Positions 1 to 11,912 of a stretch of 64,000 bases of DNA are shown here, in pieces. The notes under the pieces are model-generated. The model did no database searches. It was not told the origin of the DNA and saw only the letters and a program-made list of their open reading frames with translations. The translations under genes were made by a program, and so were the position numbers. The stretch comes from Microthyrium microscopicum (taxonomy: Eukaryota > Ascomycota > Dothideomycetes > Microthyriales > Microthyriaceae), in contig MU004237.1 of NCBI GenBank assembly GCA_010405405.1, positions 1,561,345-1,625,344 on the forward strand. The letters are read 5' to 3'. Within the stretch, counting starts at the first letter, position 1. Every line of letters starts with the position of its first letter.

Positions 1-1539
1 TCTCAATTCTGCATGTGGAGCAAGAGGTATGGGATCATGATCACTTTGATGGTATGAAACTGATTTCTTCAGATTATGGGCGACGATACTCCGGCTATAC
101 AGGCTGTGCTTGATGCAGATGTCTGGCTAAAGCATCTACTCCGCGAACAAGAGAAGATCACCCAGGAGTTGAATGCGCTTGAGAAGCAGCGAGCGACTCT
201 CGCTGATACTTCTGGTGATGCTGTCCGGCTCGATCAACAGAGAGAAGGTCTCGATACTACACTCAGCGATATTCAAGGAAAGCTTGCCGAAATGGACTCG
301 GACAAGGCCGAATCAAGAGCAGCTAGCATATTGTTTGGTTTAGGTTTCTCGCAAGAAACTCAGCAGAACCCTACCAAGAGCTTCTCTGGTGGTTGGCGTA
401 TGAGATTGGCCCTTGCTAGAGCGCTATTCTGTGAGCCAGATCTACTACTGCTCGATGAACCTTCCAACAATCTCGATTTGCCTAGTGTAGGCTGGCTAGG
501 AAACTATCTCCAAACATACCCAAACACCTTACTCGTAGTTTCTCACGACCGAGCTTTCTTGAACGAAGTGGCCACCGACATCATCCACCAACACTCAGAA
601 CGTCTCGACTACTACAAAGGAGCAAACTTCGACTCTTTCTATGCCACTCGAGAAGAGCGCCGCAAAGTCGCCAAACGCGAATACGAGAAACAAATGGGCG
701 AGCGAGCCCATCTCCAAGCCTTCATCGACAAATTCCGCTACAACGCCGCCAAATCCTCCGAAGCTCAATCCCGCATCAAAAAGCTAGAAAAGATGCCCGT
801 CCTCCAAGCCCCAGAAGCCGAGTACAGTGTCAAATTCCGTTTCCCTGAAGTCGAAAAACTATCACCACCTATCATCCAAATGAGCAATGTAACATTCGGC
901 TACACCAAAGATAAACTCCTCCTCAACCACGTCGATTTAGACGTTCAACTCGACTCCCGTATCGGCATCGTCGGTCCCAACGGTGCAGGTAAAACCACCG
1001 CTCTTAAACTCCTCATCCAGCAACTCTCACCCTCCTCTGGCCTGATATCACAGCACTCCCGTCTAAGAGTCGGCTACTTCACACAGCACCACATCGACGG
1101 TCTCGACCTAAACATGTCCGCCGTATCCTTCATGGCCCAAAGGTTCCCCGGCAAAACAGACGAAGAATATCGCCGCCATCTCGGCGCTTTCGGCATCACC
1201 GGTATGACTGGCCTTCAAAAGATGGAACTCCTATCCGGTGGTCAAAAGTCTCGTGTAGCATTCGCCTGTCTGTCAAGTACGAATCCCCATATTCTAGTGC
1301 TAGACGAACCGTCTAATCATTTGGATATCGAGGCACTGGATGCGCTAAGTGAGGCACTTAATCTGTTTGAGGGAGGCGTGTTGATGGTTAGTCACGATGT
1401 TACTGTGCTGCAGAAAGTGTGTACTAGTTTGTGGGTTTGTGATAATGGGACGATTGAGCATTTTGATGGAACGGTCAATGATTATAAGAAGAGGATTTTG
1501 GCGCAGGCCGGGGATAGTGGTGTTGTGCAGAAACATTAG
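1..1539 (+). CDS. GCN20: ABC-F ATPase, GCN20-type (3' part of gene)
   Basis: Partial gene running in from the left edge. Bases 1-26 read SILHVEQE. A 46 bp intron (27-72, gtatgg...ttcag) follows, then 73-1539 continues as IMGDDTPAIQAVL, the exact GCN20-type junction. The visible part holds the end of the first ABC domain (signature SFSGGWRMRLALARAL, Walker B LLLLDEPSNNLD, H-loop SHD), a basic linker, and the whole second domain (Walker A GPNGAGKTT, signature LLSGGQKSR, Walker B ILVLDEPSNHLD, H-loop SHD). This is the soluble ABC-F layout without membrane segments. In yeast GCN20 acts with GCN1 on ribosomes to activate the GCN2 kinase during amino-acid starvation. The N-terminal third lies outside the window. 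Another ABC-F member such as ARB1 is less likely because of the HVEQE-GDD stretch. Confidence 0.93.
27..72 (+). other. GCN20 intron
   Basis: 46 bp GT-AG intron. Splicing is required to join HVEQE to the GDDTPA stretch of the second exon. It sets the small-intron style seen through the window. Confidence 0.85.
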
Positions 1540-4500
1540 ACACGAAGATAGCATTGAACATGATGTCTGGCACGACAATTCTTTGATTTTAAAGGCTCTA
1601 GTTCTTGGATGTAGAGTGACTTGAACGCTTGTGGGGTTGAAGAATATGAGGGAAACAGAGCAGCCACTCTTGAAGAGTTGTTATGGTAGTCATTGTATTC
1701 AATGGGAATATATTCGTCCACACAGTTCTCTTACTTTGATACCAGAGAGGCTCTCAAGGCTGTGGATTTTGGCAAAAACATAAAAGAAGTGCCAAAAAAA
1801 AGCAAAAACCGGCCTCGGATACTCTCAACTTACTTCTCAGTCATTATCTGTCCAAAAACTCAAGATAGAAAATCTAAAATCTCCCAATTGAGCATGTGAC
1901 CTTTCGATGTGGTGGTCATCCAAAAGAGGAAATTCACGATAATTAATTCAACAAAAAATACAACCTTAGCTCCGACGAGCTAAGATTGTAATAAAAGCGT
2001 ATTACCGCTTTTTGCTATCTAAGAAGAGTGCGACTGATTAGTCATCCACAATTAAGTGTGGTGGTAGTTAATCAGGTAATGTTTTTGCCACTCTGTAATT
2101 TAAGCCACTTGCTGACAAAGAGAGTCGAAGAAATCGACTCAATCAATCTGTCAACTGGGCCAGAACCTGCTTTTGTTAGTAACGAAAAATGATTGCACTG
2201 TTTGAGTATATATTGTGCTTTTCAGCCCCTCGCAAAAACAATTCATGATTCCGTCCGTATGTCTTTCTCACGAGATAATTCAACATGCACATAATTCCCT
2301 CATGAGCCAATCGACTCAATGACATTTCCTTCGTGCCATGACATATAATTCAGGTTCACAGTACTATGAGCCACTAAAGCTTACTTTCAAGCTCTGCATA
2401 AAGTCAAAAACTCCAGCTGATCAAACCTGTACACGGTAGGCTTAACCCATAATTCCAGACGAAGTCAACACGATCCACCATAAGCTTCACTCAACCACTA
2501 AGACACCAAAGCCTAGGATGTGTACATCTCAACAGCTCTTTGCCACTATGTGCCCTTACAGCATGCATAAACTCTATATAGCGGCTGAAGAATCTCCACT
2601 GTCTACTCTGCGAACCATATATGCGAACTACGTAAGCGGAGATATATCAGCAACAGTTATTAGTTCCCCCAGCTTTTTGGTCCACTGTTTTCACGAAGTC
2701 GATTGTTTGCCTCCACCACTCGGAAGCTTCTCCAGCTTGTTGACAGCTCTGATATCAAACACACGCCCAAGCTGATGCCCTTTTCCCCGCACAGACAAGG
2801 TTTGCCAGTCTTGCCAGTTTGACGAGTAATCGCCTCAACAGGCGGGGACCAAGGCCATGCGAGATCAGATCAGAGTGTGCATAAAGCTCCGACACATGGG
2901 AAAAAAGTCTCCGCATGGTCCTTGATTCGTTCAGTCAAATTCACGCGAGCAGTCGAGTTGTGTATGTTTCTCGACTGGATTTGTTATGACTTTCGGAATC
3001 ACGCGAGAACTTACCCCTGGCGTGTTCCCTACGGCGAGGGCAGTAAGTTTGGTACCGAACTGCGAATCACTGACTAGGCTCGAACCAACAGAACTTCACG
3101 CGAAGCATGCTGAGCAAGACTGAGTCGAAGAAAGGAATACGATGTCGTACTCCCCACAAGAGTTGTGGGTGCAATTGCTTGATTTGTATATCCCGTGGAA
3201 ATGCCATGACGCCTACGTACCAGACAAAAAGGTCTCGGAGGTGGACGGGCAAGAAAGACGGGGCCTTAAGGATATAAATACGAGAATTTCTGCTATAATA
3301 CTGCCATAGGCAAGAGTTGCCGGTTGTAAATCAATATAGGATTTTTTTGGTATTCGCACCTCCCGTGAAGGGACTAGGGGAATCTGCACATCTATTTGAA
3401 TGCTGGTCTATAAGATGTGCATTAATGTTTGTTCTTCTGATACTAGCAGACATGCATCTAAGCCAGAAAGTGCTGTTTGCGTAGCACAGAATGAGATATT
3501 TCGTTACCGGCGTCAACCCAGTGGTAGGTCTGTCCCGTGGCAATTCATTGTGTCTTCCAATATGCACGTTGCGGGCATTGAAGGACGCCTATGTGCCTGG
3601 CATGGTTTCAATTGGCTGTGGTGCCTGGTGTGCATCAGTAACGGTTCGGCGGTCACGACAATTGAGAATGGGCTGAGGGAGTGTGTAAGAGAGAATGGTT
3701 TGATCGGACTGCGTTTCTCATGATGGGTTCATGCTGGTTGTGGTGGTTGGGAAGGTTGACGTTCTCCACGATCAGCAATGTGTTTTTTTTGGGTTCAATG
3801 CCAGAAGGCCAGCATTCCCCGCTGGCCAGGAACCAGATGCTGCTCCCTAGGAGTGGGATCACAGTACCAAGAAGAACTAAGAAGGCTGTAGGTTGGTGAC
3901 TGGTGTTTCATGATCTGCTGGTGCCGGGTTAGTATGGCCGTTGCGGGCTGCAGTGCGCGAGCTTTCTCTCGGAAAACTTGAATGGGCGCGCTTTGTAATG
4001 TTTTATTCAATACAGGTACTAGTAGCTTGTGAGAAGCATTTAGGAATCTCCGTAAGTATCTTGTTCCACGAGGCCGTGGTGACCCGTGGGCTTCATCAGT
4101 TGTCCTCGTGCATAAGTGGAGCGGATAAAGAACAAGGTCGTCGTTGGACAATTGGAAAAGGGGTCCAAGGACGGAGGTTTTCAATGTGGTGCTTGATTCA
4201 AGCAAGGCTGAAGTGGAGCTTTGCTCAGTCCACTCCACCACCTTCTCATATCTTTAACGACTTATTGAATGCATAGGAAAAAATCTTGTTTACAGTTGAG
4301 AGGGATGCTCGTAGACATCGCCGTTGAGGAGTGATGCCGTTTAATCTTGTCCATCCCGAGGCCTACCGTATTGAAGAGCTTAAGAATGATGAAGTATAAA
4401 AAGTTGAAGACCCACAACTTCAAACAAGCGGCTCAAATTCTGGTGCTAGTAATACTGGAGCCGAGTTCTATCCAAGTTGGTGCTAGTTCAAAGGTAAGAC

Positions 4501-7400
4501 ATGCATTTCCTTCGAGAAACAAGTTCGCAGCACGTTTGTCAGCAGATAAATCGGCAGTCAATGATAGATTTAGAATAGAAATATATGCAGCCTTTGATGC
4601 CACCAGCACAAGCTGCATGAGTATACAGACTACTACTATGTACACAAAACAACAGATATCACGTCTTGTAAGACGCGTCGCGTCATCACGAGCTGATTGA
4701 GATGAGATGTATCAAATTACCCCATCCGTATCCGCAGCCACAGATCAATTTTGACTGTTTTGACGTCCTCCAGGAAATCTCCACCGATGTTCTGTCAAAG
4801 AACCCTGGAATAATTTTTCATTTCTAAAGATTGATAGACACACCCTGGAGAATCGAGATAAAAATGTCAAACAACCTGGTCCGGCCCGATTGGAAATATA
4901 CGGCTTGCTAGACTGTATTCCACGACATACTTATTTAGTTAGCCGCTTGTTCTCATGCCAGTCGTTGCACTGTGTGCTTTTGCTTCGATCAGTACCAGTT
5001 CAATGCGGCGCCTCTTGTGGTCACAGCAAGTAGAGCGGCCCACTCATTAAGCACGAAGATCATCCTGCCTTGAGGACTAGCGAAGACCTGACTTGAATTG
5101 ACAAAAGCCGAGCGAAAACGTGATTATAAAAGTAAAAGGCATGCACCGGACAACCGGCGAAATGTGGTTACTGCTAAATATGCAGCTTGAATATACACAT
5201 GGTCAGGGTCTGTTGGATGTGGTTGAAGAACGAGGTGGGAGTCTGTTACTTTAAACGATTTCATAATTGATATTCTTTTACCTTCCTCGACTGTCAGATT
5301 GTGGCTAACTGCCCTGTACGCTTAAAGGATTCAGCCAACAGGGCAGAGAAAAACAGGCGATGTGAAACACCTTTTTCGCCTCAATATCGTGGGGAGAGCA
5401 AGTGAGATATCAAAAAAATGCGTGCGCGATGGCGCCGCCAGGTCCGAGCTGACGGAATGTGGATTAGAGTCTTGCATCTTGATGGGTGGTTCACAGCCTA
5501 TGGCGCTTATGCTTCCACGGCTGCGTTGGCATTGCTGGTGTGGCTTCAGCTGGACATGCCGAAGGATGAGCGGAAAGGAAATCAAGATATTTACTCCGTA
5601 GTTAAGCGAAGTTGCCTAACTTATTTCCCTGATTTTCTGGTTTCCAAATTCCAATGGACCAAGCAGTAGATACGAAAGCGATCAGACACGCGGGAAGCTG
5701 CAGGACAATCAAGACAATTAAATCGCACCACGGCACTGAGCAGGTGGCGCTGTATAGCGCCTGTGTTGGTCATAGAGGAGTACAGAATTGGTGTGTGAAG
5801 AGTATTTGGTAGTGGTACTATCCGGATTGTTTATTTGGGTGAGTTGTCAAAGTTGTCCCACTGTCGCAACATGGATAGACGCGGTTTGGCGATTAAAACC
5901 CAGGGACCATCGCGAAGGTAAGTCTCGACGATTGGTCTGCAATGCATGGTTTGGAGCCCATGTGCTGGGTACAGAATACCGGTTTGGGACTTACGCCAGC
6001 ATGCTGTCATGACTGTAAATAGTTTCGTCTACCAGTAGCAAGGCCAGATCATCCCAGATGCAGCAGTGGAGCACGCCTCTGCGTTTGTGCTGCCAGGCAA
6101 GTCCTGGGCTGGTGGATTTGGTGGTGTTGGGCAGATCCTCGCACAAGGTGCATTTGTTGCCTTTTTTCCTTGCCATTTGCACTCTAGATGCTCGTGTTTG
6201 GTCACTTTGGTGGCCATATCGCCGGTATTGTTTGTCAAGAGTCTGGAAATGCAGCAAGGAGGCTGTCAAGAGTCGAGTGGTCGTTGGAATCTTTGAGCAG
6301 TGACAAGACCCTTATCCCACATGCTACGCCAAACCAGTGACTGCTTGCAGCAAAAGATACAAGTGCTCAAGGCTAAATGATGTGGTGCTGCTAGCGCACG
6401 AGAAAGGCCAAGCTATCCAGGCTTGTCAGAGCGGCTTAGCGGACTGAAGGGTAGTAAAGAATGGAGAAGAGAGTAAAGGGAGAGGTATGATTGGGGCCAG
6501 GCCATGTGGGAGTTATGAAGGGCGAGGTCCGTTTGGAGAGTTAATGGCGGTGGATAGAGACAGCAGAGCCAATCGACGTGGTTTTGTGCCTGTCTAGAGC
6601 TCGTTAGATAGCGTCGTCTGTTTTCCGGTAACTTTAATTTGTAAATAATGAATGATAGCGTGTAGAATCTGCTAGTAGTAGTATGGATCGTCATCGTCTT
6701 TTCCATAATGCATATTGCTGCAATGCTGTCAAGACTCAAAGTACTCTGTAGAGCAAGATACCTAGTTGGCTCGGTTGGTTTCGCGACCAGTTGCCTGCAT
6801 TCTCCCAGAACCAGTCGATCTGGTTTCCGTCTATCAAGGTCCCCACGCCCTGTATATGTTAGACGTAGTCTGACTTCCCTTTTAGCTATGGTATTGTGTG
6901 GTAGTAGATGGTAATCATGGTCTTATGGGGGAATAATTACAGATCGTAACGCCTTGCCAAGTTGCATGCGTGTCTCCCAGCTTAATGCTTGGAACCGCCC
7001 GCACAGTATCTTCTGTTGAATGTTCATACATGATGCAGACAACTGACTGGTGTTTTTGGTGCTTCTTATCCGTGATTCCGTGTTCCTGCCCGGATTATGT
7101 AGAGTAACGGGTACATACCACACTTTGTACAGACCGCACAGCAATGACGGGCCCATGAAAACGCCTCTTGTAGGACGATAAAATACATTTCAACCAACCT
7201 GGCCTAGTTCCGAGTTTTGGTCGTAACCTTCAAGGCTGGCGTCGTACGCCATCTCTGCCCATTGCTTCCTTTCGCTTTCTAGCTTTCTAGCTTTCTAAGC
7301 CAAGCAATTTTGATTTTCTACCGGTAGGCTGTAGCTGACTGTAAACTCGCACTACTCTACTCAGTACTGACTACTGAGCTTTGAAAGTCTGAGAGCTGCG
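1540..7400. other. gene-poor stretch
   Basis: About 5.9 kb in which I see no convincing gene on either strand. Open frames here are under 150 codons, many lack an ATG, none shows a family motif, and I could not chain them with plausible introns. The left part (about 1750-2500) is AT-rich and carries four short hairpins. The rest is of mixed composition. It could hold non-coding transcripts, diverged repeats or the distant regulatory region of the downstream Byr4-like gene. The sequence alone does not decide. Confidence 0.5.
1965..2140. repeat. run of four short perfect or near-perfect hairpins
   Basis: Four inverted repeats lie within 176 bp. Hairpin 1 (1965-1984) is cttagctc/gagctaag with loop cgac. 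Hairpin 2 (1993-2012) is aaaagcg/cgctttt. Hairpin 3 (2034-2075) is ctgatta/taatcag with an inner ccaca/tgtgg pair. Hairpin 4 (2122-2140) is gagtcga/tcgactc with loop agaaa. They start about 425 bp after the GCN20 stop codon. The half motif gagtcgaagaaa occurs again near 3122. The function is unknown. Confidence 0.6.
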
Positions 7401-7723
7401 AGCGACTAGTCCATGTCCAAAAGCCAACTTCTTGTCTTTTCTATCTCGATCCAACTACTCCTCCAACTTCTTTGACTTTTTGCTTGTCTTTCTTTTATCC
7501 ATCTCCATCTTGTCTCATTATTTCCTATCCCACTCATTGACCATCTTTGGTCTGCACGGCTGCCTTTACTGTCACTGCTGTTTGCTGAGTGTATCATACA
7601 TTTCCAGCACCAGTAGATTCAATTGCAGCGCTGAACGCACACGCCGTGATCTGTCAATCCATTGATTCCTTTCATCCAGAATCAATCCATTCCTCGATTC
7701 TCCATCCTTTCCCGCAGGCATGC
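7400..7723 (+). promoter_or_regulatory. CT-rich promoter or 5' leader of the Byr4-like gene
   Basis: A strongly pyrimidine-rich top strand (runs such as cttttctatctc, ttgtctttctttta, ctccatcttgtctc) sits upstream of the long gene at 8541. Such tracts are typical of filamentous-fungal core promoters and transcription start zones. A triple agctttct direct repeat lies just before it (about 7270-7300). No clear TATA box is seen. Confidence 0.45.
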
Positions 7724-8540
7724 AATGACCGACCTTCTCTACTTCTCCGCCCTCCCACCCATCTCCTCCTCCGCAAGCGCTGGCGTGTTCCGGGGCAATG
7801 AAGACAGTCCCTACGGTAAGTTCTTGATCTTTGCCTTTGCCTTGTTTGCTGCTCCGCTGCTCCGCTATACTACTGCATCTGGTGTGCATGCGTCTTCTGT
7901 CATGCAGCCCTGGTGCAGATTTGCACGCGTCCTACCCGTTGGTCGTGTTTAAGATCAGCCTTTGGCGTGCCTGGCACCACTGCCAAACGCTTTGCTCGCA
8001 TCCGCTCCCCACCGACATCAGACGCGCGACTTTGTTTTCCAGACTCTCAATCCGGCATCATCGTTCATCTTTTGCTCTCCAACCATTCCTCATTCCTCTC
8101 TTTGTTCCTCTATCATCCACTCGCTCAAGCTCTGCCTGCTGACCACTGCTCCGGCAATCCAGATTGTGGCCACAGCGAGCATTGTGGGCATTAGCGGCAT
8201 TGGCTGTGTTCTTGGGCGGCCTGACGACCGCACTCCAGTTTTGCCCCGGAAGAGAAAACAATCACAATCCTTTGACCGGCACACTACCGACCTGGCCGTG
8301 GTGCCAGGAGTCGCTGCTGAAAATCATCCAGGGGCAGGCGCTGTGACAGGGCCCTCTTCAAGTCTTCGTGCTCTGGCCTCGTCAGGGCAGCCAGAGTCCA
8401 GCGCTACTTCTCAAGGTTTCTGGACAGGGCCTTCAAGGCCAAATCCAAGCTCAAGCGCAGGACAGGCGCGCCAAACTGTTCAGGCTGCTCAGCAACCACC
8501 CCTGGATCAACAACGACCCCACGACGACCCTGGAGCAGAT
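7724..8540 (+). other. probable spliced leader, or extra N-terminal coding, of the Byr4-like gene
   Basis: The frame of the downstream gene is open from 7962, but its first ATG is only at 8541. Upstream, an ATG at 7724 opens a 30-codon frame (MTDLLYFSALPP...) ending at a strong donor gtaagt at 7816, with an acceptor catgcag at 7907. This suggests a 92 bp intron in a 5' leader. I could not join that exon in frame to the main gene without more introns. It may be an upstream ORF or the true N-terminus of an unrecognised isoform. Confidence 0.35.
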
Positions 8541-11500
8541 ATGGATGTGACCGTTTCACCTCCCGTATTATCCCATATGATGACAATGACGACCAGCATT
8601 CATCCGTCCTTAAGACCTTCCCACGCTGTCCTTCCCACTTCACATCCTCGAGCCTCGCCCTTTCCTCCTTCGACCGCCTCGTCGTCTCACAAATCTCGCC
8701 AAAGCTATGATGGGAGGACTGCCTCTGGCAAAGTAAGAAGATTGACTTTACAAGTCGATGATGCAGCACAGCAACGTCGTGAAGATCACGACCGTGCCGC
8801 CTCGCCGGGTGTTGCAACTTCAGAGGAGGCTTTTGTACAGCCAAGGCCCAGAACAAGAGGTTCAACCTCTCGAAATTCGTGGATGAAACGGCTTTCGTCA
8901 GCCATGTCATCGAGAAGTGCAAGCCCAGCTCCAAGTGAAGGTGGTCATTCTCCGGATTTATCATTCTCCAACGAGTCCAAGGCATTCTCTCATAACAGCT
9001 CTATTACACCAATGCTCGGCTCTCGACCGTCTACTGCCCATCCTGGTCCAAATAAGCTCGTCAAGAGATCATCATCTCAAAGACTGGACGATTTCTCAGC
9101 TCCGACGCCCAAACGATTGACCCTTCGCCGACCAGCCACAAGCCACCAACGCACCGCAGCGTTGCAGTATCACGCAGCTCTCCGCAATTCGCCAGATTTA
9201 TCCAAGCCGTCTGAAGCTTCACCTGAAGACGAGATCAAGTGGCGGCACTTTTTTTCCGTCAAGGTGCCCCAATCCACAAAAGGTCAAAAACGACATTCTT
9301 CGTACGACAGTCAAGCAATCAGACGGATACTGCCCGATAGCAGATATACTCCCTCTCTTATATCTGCCAAAACGATTCTGACCTCTTCTTTCGACGTTGA
9401 TGATATATCGGTACAAGATGATGACCTAGATTACGCGAGTAGGCCTGCCTCAGCATTGGGACTTGAAAATCATATCCTTGCACCTGAAATGGAACAGGAT
9501 ATTGCGTATGCTACCAATACCAATTCGAAACGAAACTCGCAAATGCTAGATTCTAGAGAGTCGATGGATGTGGGATCAAGTGGCAGATTTTCGTTATCTG
9601 GTCTTCTTCGGAGACGGCCCTCTCGCAATTCAGCTGAAAAGAGACCTCTCAAACTGATCAAACGCAACTCGAGACGAATATCCTCAGATCCAATGGGCAT
9701 AAGAAGAATAAATGATGAAGACTCGACGAATGAGCGTCCAGCAAAACGAAGGCAATCAACAAATCTAGGTGTATCTAACAATGATATGGACGCACAGCAG
9801 AGAGCACAACAGGTTGAGGCCAATGCTAACCTTACCAACCCAGGAATCACATTAACCTCCACCCCGATCACCTCCACCTCGCGGCAGTCTTCTCCATACC
9901 TACCCTCTGAAACAAACTCTCCTGACCTCCCACAAACTAATTTCAACAGTGGAAAAACAAATCACATGCTGTCTAATAATCAAACATCAACACAATCACC
10001 ACCTCTTCCCCACGCTCATTTTAGAGCATCAAACATTTCTGCTACTGCTTCAGAGCATACATCAACTCTTGTTGGCTCCGACATTGAAGCCAGTCGAGGA
10101 GTAAATCTGGTGGATGACGAGGACACGGACCATTCAACCCTCTTTGACTCCCTTAGGACGCGGGGAACGAGAAGTACTTCGGGAGCACATCGTGGCCGGA
10201 TAGAAACAATATTTGACGAATCTCCATCCCCGCCTTCCTCCAATTCACCCAAGCTACGCGACATTCTCCCTGCTGGTATGCTTGGCCACGCAGAACTTCT
10301 TCGGAAAGATCATCACTCGGTTATAGATGAGGAGGAAATGATGGCCACGCCGGTCCGGACGATTCGATCTGATCGGGCTGACGATGGCTCTCCCCTTGCC
10401 CCAAGGCTCAGGTCTCGTGCCGTGGCTCCTTTACATCTTTCCTCGCCCGCCGATATGCAAAAAGTCCTTAGCCTAGGAACCCTCGAGTATGATGATCAAA
10501 TGGAGGAGGATGATGACGAGTCACGTTGGTCGGCTTTTGACGAGGATTCAAGGTTGTCGACTATTGACGATTGGGATGGGCAAAGTGTTGCTGAGCCAAC
10601 ATTGTCAAGTGAGGCTAATCACCCAAGCAGCAAACGACCATCAATCACCTCAACCAACTCTTCAACAACTCATCGATTTTTAGATGGAATGACTGGTCGC
10701 AGTGACACTCGAAGTAAAATTTTCGATTTTTCTGAACAACCAACCGAAAAACCTTCTGGCAGCCATTCGCCTCCTCGTCCACGCACAGTACATGGCAAAA
10801 AAGACACCGACCGTGGAAGTCGTACGACCGGCAGACGTGTTCCAAGTGGCTTACACGCTCGTAGTCAAAGTGTTCCTGTTGTGCCCGCTTTGGCAGGCAG
10901 AAAAGAGACGCTCATGACTAATAAATTTGGGACATGGGGCGTGGGAAGCAAGGGAGTCAGCGAGGACTGGGATGATGACTTTGATTTTGAAGACGAAAGC
11001 TTAAAGGTGGACAAGTCAACTGGTGGAGCACAAGACAAGCGCATCGATAGTGGTATGAGCGGTATGAGGATTCCACAAACGATTCGCGAGTCTCAGATCA
11101 ATGTTGTAAACAACATTGGTCTTGTACGCGAGTTTGGCCTCATAATCGAGGAATTAAAGGTCCTACGCAATCGCGCCTTGAAAAGTGGCCGGCTTGCTTC
11201 GCCCAAGCCACCAGTTTGGGTAGAGATTGATGCCATGATTGACTTGGCTGATCAGGAAGTGGACGACCCTCTGTTTCCACCACAATCTTCATTACCTTCA
11301 TCGCCCGCCAATGAGGTGGATCCTTTTGAGGACAACTCTGAATTACCTGTCCCACCGACATGGCCCAAATCAACACCAGATCCAAGAAGAAGTCGCTCAC
11401 GCCGTCGCTCCGTCCTTCCCAATGCCGAAAATGATGTTTTTAGCACACCGACATCACAAGCCGCATCATCCTTCGTCCTCAACTCATCTCCACCAACCTC

Positions 11501-11912
11501 GACGCCAGCGAATCGCCCTAGAAAGGACTCGGAAGCAATGGCCAGGTCTGTCATTGAAGCTCTACAAAAGAAGAAGGATACCGAAGCTGGATTGGCTCTC
11601 CATCCAGTCCCGGCCAACAAGAAGGTTCCTTTCGACACCAACACTCTTCGCCATATCGTTCCCTACGTCCACGGTCTCGTCCGCCGAGTGAAACTCTCCA
11701 TGGACGACCTCACCACATCCGAGGGTAACAGTCTTCCTACTACGCCGCAGCCAAACACCGAGCAGAACCGTCTTGCTCAACTCTTCAGCAATCCACCAAC
11801 CACTCCGCAACCTCATAGCAGATCTCGACGTCCGGCTGTCAAAACTGGCAAGGGCAAAGAAAACGAACATGACGACGAAATCAGCAAGCGTATGAACGAC
11901 ATGAATCTCTAA
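8541..11912 (+). CDS. Byr4/Bfa1-like septation regulator
   Basis: Single-exon 1123-residue protein from the first in-frame ATG (next ATG at 8577). The N-terminal half is low-complexity, Ser/Pro/Arg-rich and probably disordered. An acidic WDDDFDFEDE stretch occurs at about residue 812, followed at about 845-900 by IPQTIRESQINVVNN and LVREFGLIIEELKVLR. This combination (a W-D-D-F-F acid motif, then a conserved block of the type PQxIxxxQxxVxxxxGxVREFxxLxEELKxLR) is what I recall for fungal Byr4/Bfa1 proteins. With Bub2/Cdc16 these form the GAP for the septation/mitotic-exit GTPase Spg1/Tem1 at spindle poles. The tail contains more SP/TP-rich sequence, suiting phospho-regulation. The assignment rests on remembered motifs only. 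The start is uncertain. Confidence 0.6.
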   Translation: MDVTVSPPVLSHMMTMTTSIHPSLRPSHAVLPTSHPRASPFPPSTASSSHKSRQSYDGRTASGKVRRLTLQVDDAAQQRREDHDRAASPGVATSEEAFVQPRPRTRGSTSRNSWMKRLSSAMSSRSASPAPSEGGHSPDLSFSNESKAFSHNSSITPMLGSRPSTAHPGPNKLVKRSSSQRLDDFSAPTPKRLTLRRPATSHQRTAALQYHAALRNSPDLSKPSEASPEDEIKWRHFFSVKVPQSTKGQKRHSSYDSQAIRRILPDSRYTPSLISAKTILTSSFDVDDISVQDDDLDYASRPASALGLENHILAPEMEQDIAYATNTNSKRNSQMLDSRESMDVGSSGRFSLSGLLRRRPSRNSAEKRPLKLIKRNSRRISSDPMGIRRINDEDSTNERPAKRRQSTNLGVSNNDMDAQQRAQQVEANANLTNPGITLTSTPITSTSRQSSPYLPSETNSPDLPQTNFNSGKTNHMLSNNQTSTQSPPLPHAHFRASNISATASEHTSTLVGSDIEASRGVNLVDDEDTDHSTLFDSLRTRGTRSTSGAHRGRIETIFDESPSPPSSNSPKLRDILPAGMLGHAELLRKDHHSVIDEEEMMATPVRTIRSDRADDGSPLAPRLRSRAVAPLHLSSPADMQKVLSLGTLEYDDQMEEDDDESRWSAFDEDSRLSTIDDWDGQSVAEPTLSSEANHPSSKRPSITSTNSSTTHRFLDGMTGRSDTRSKIFDFSEQPTEKPSGSHSPPRPRTVHGKKDTDRGSRTTGRRVPSGLHARSQSVPVVPALAGRKETLMTNKFGTWGVGSKGVSEDWDDDFDFEDESLKVDKSTGGAQDKRIDSGMSGMRIPQTIRESQINVVNNIGLVREFGLIIEELKVLRNRALKSGRLASPKPPVWVEIDAMIDLADQEVDDPLFPPQSSLPSSPANEVDPFEDNSELPVPPTWPKSTPDPRRSRSRRRSVLPNAENDVFSTPTSQAASSFVLNSSPPTSTPANRPRKDSEAMARSVIEALQKKKDTEAGLALHPVPANKKVPFDTNTLRHIVPYVHGLVRRVKLSMDDLTTSEGNSLPTTPQPNTEQNRLAQLFSNPPTTPQPHSRSRRPAVKTGKGKENEHDDEISKRMNDMNL

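Noticed and set aside
3070-3095. tRNA B-box-like ggttcgagcc on the minus strand
   Set aside because: The T-stem pairs poorly and no A box or acceptor stem is found at the right distance.
3795-4241. 148-codon minus-strand frame
   Set aside because: It starts at GTG, has no family features, and overlaps equally weak frames on the other strand.
7962-8540. N-terminal extension of the Byr4-like ORF from 7962
   Set aside because: It begins at a TTG, not an ATG, and lies partly in leader-like sequence. The first in-frame ATG is 8541.
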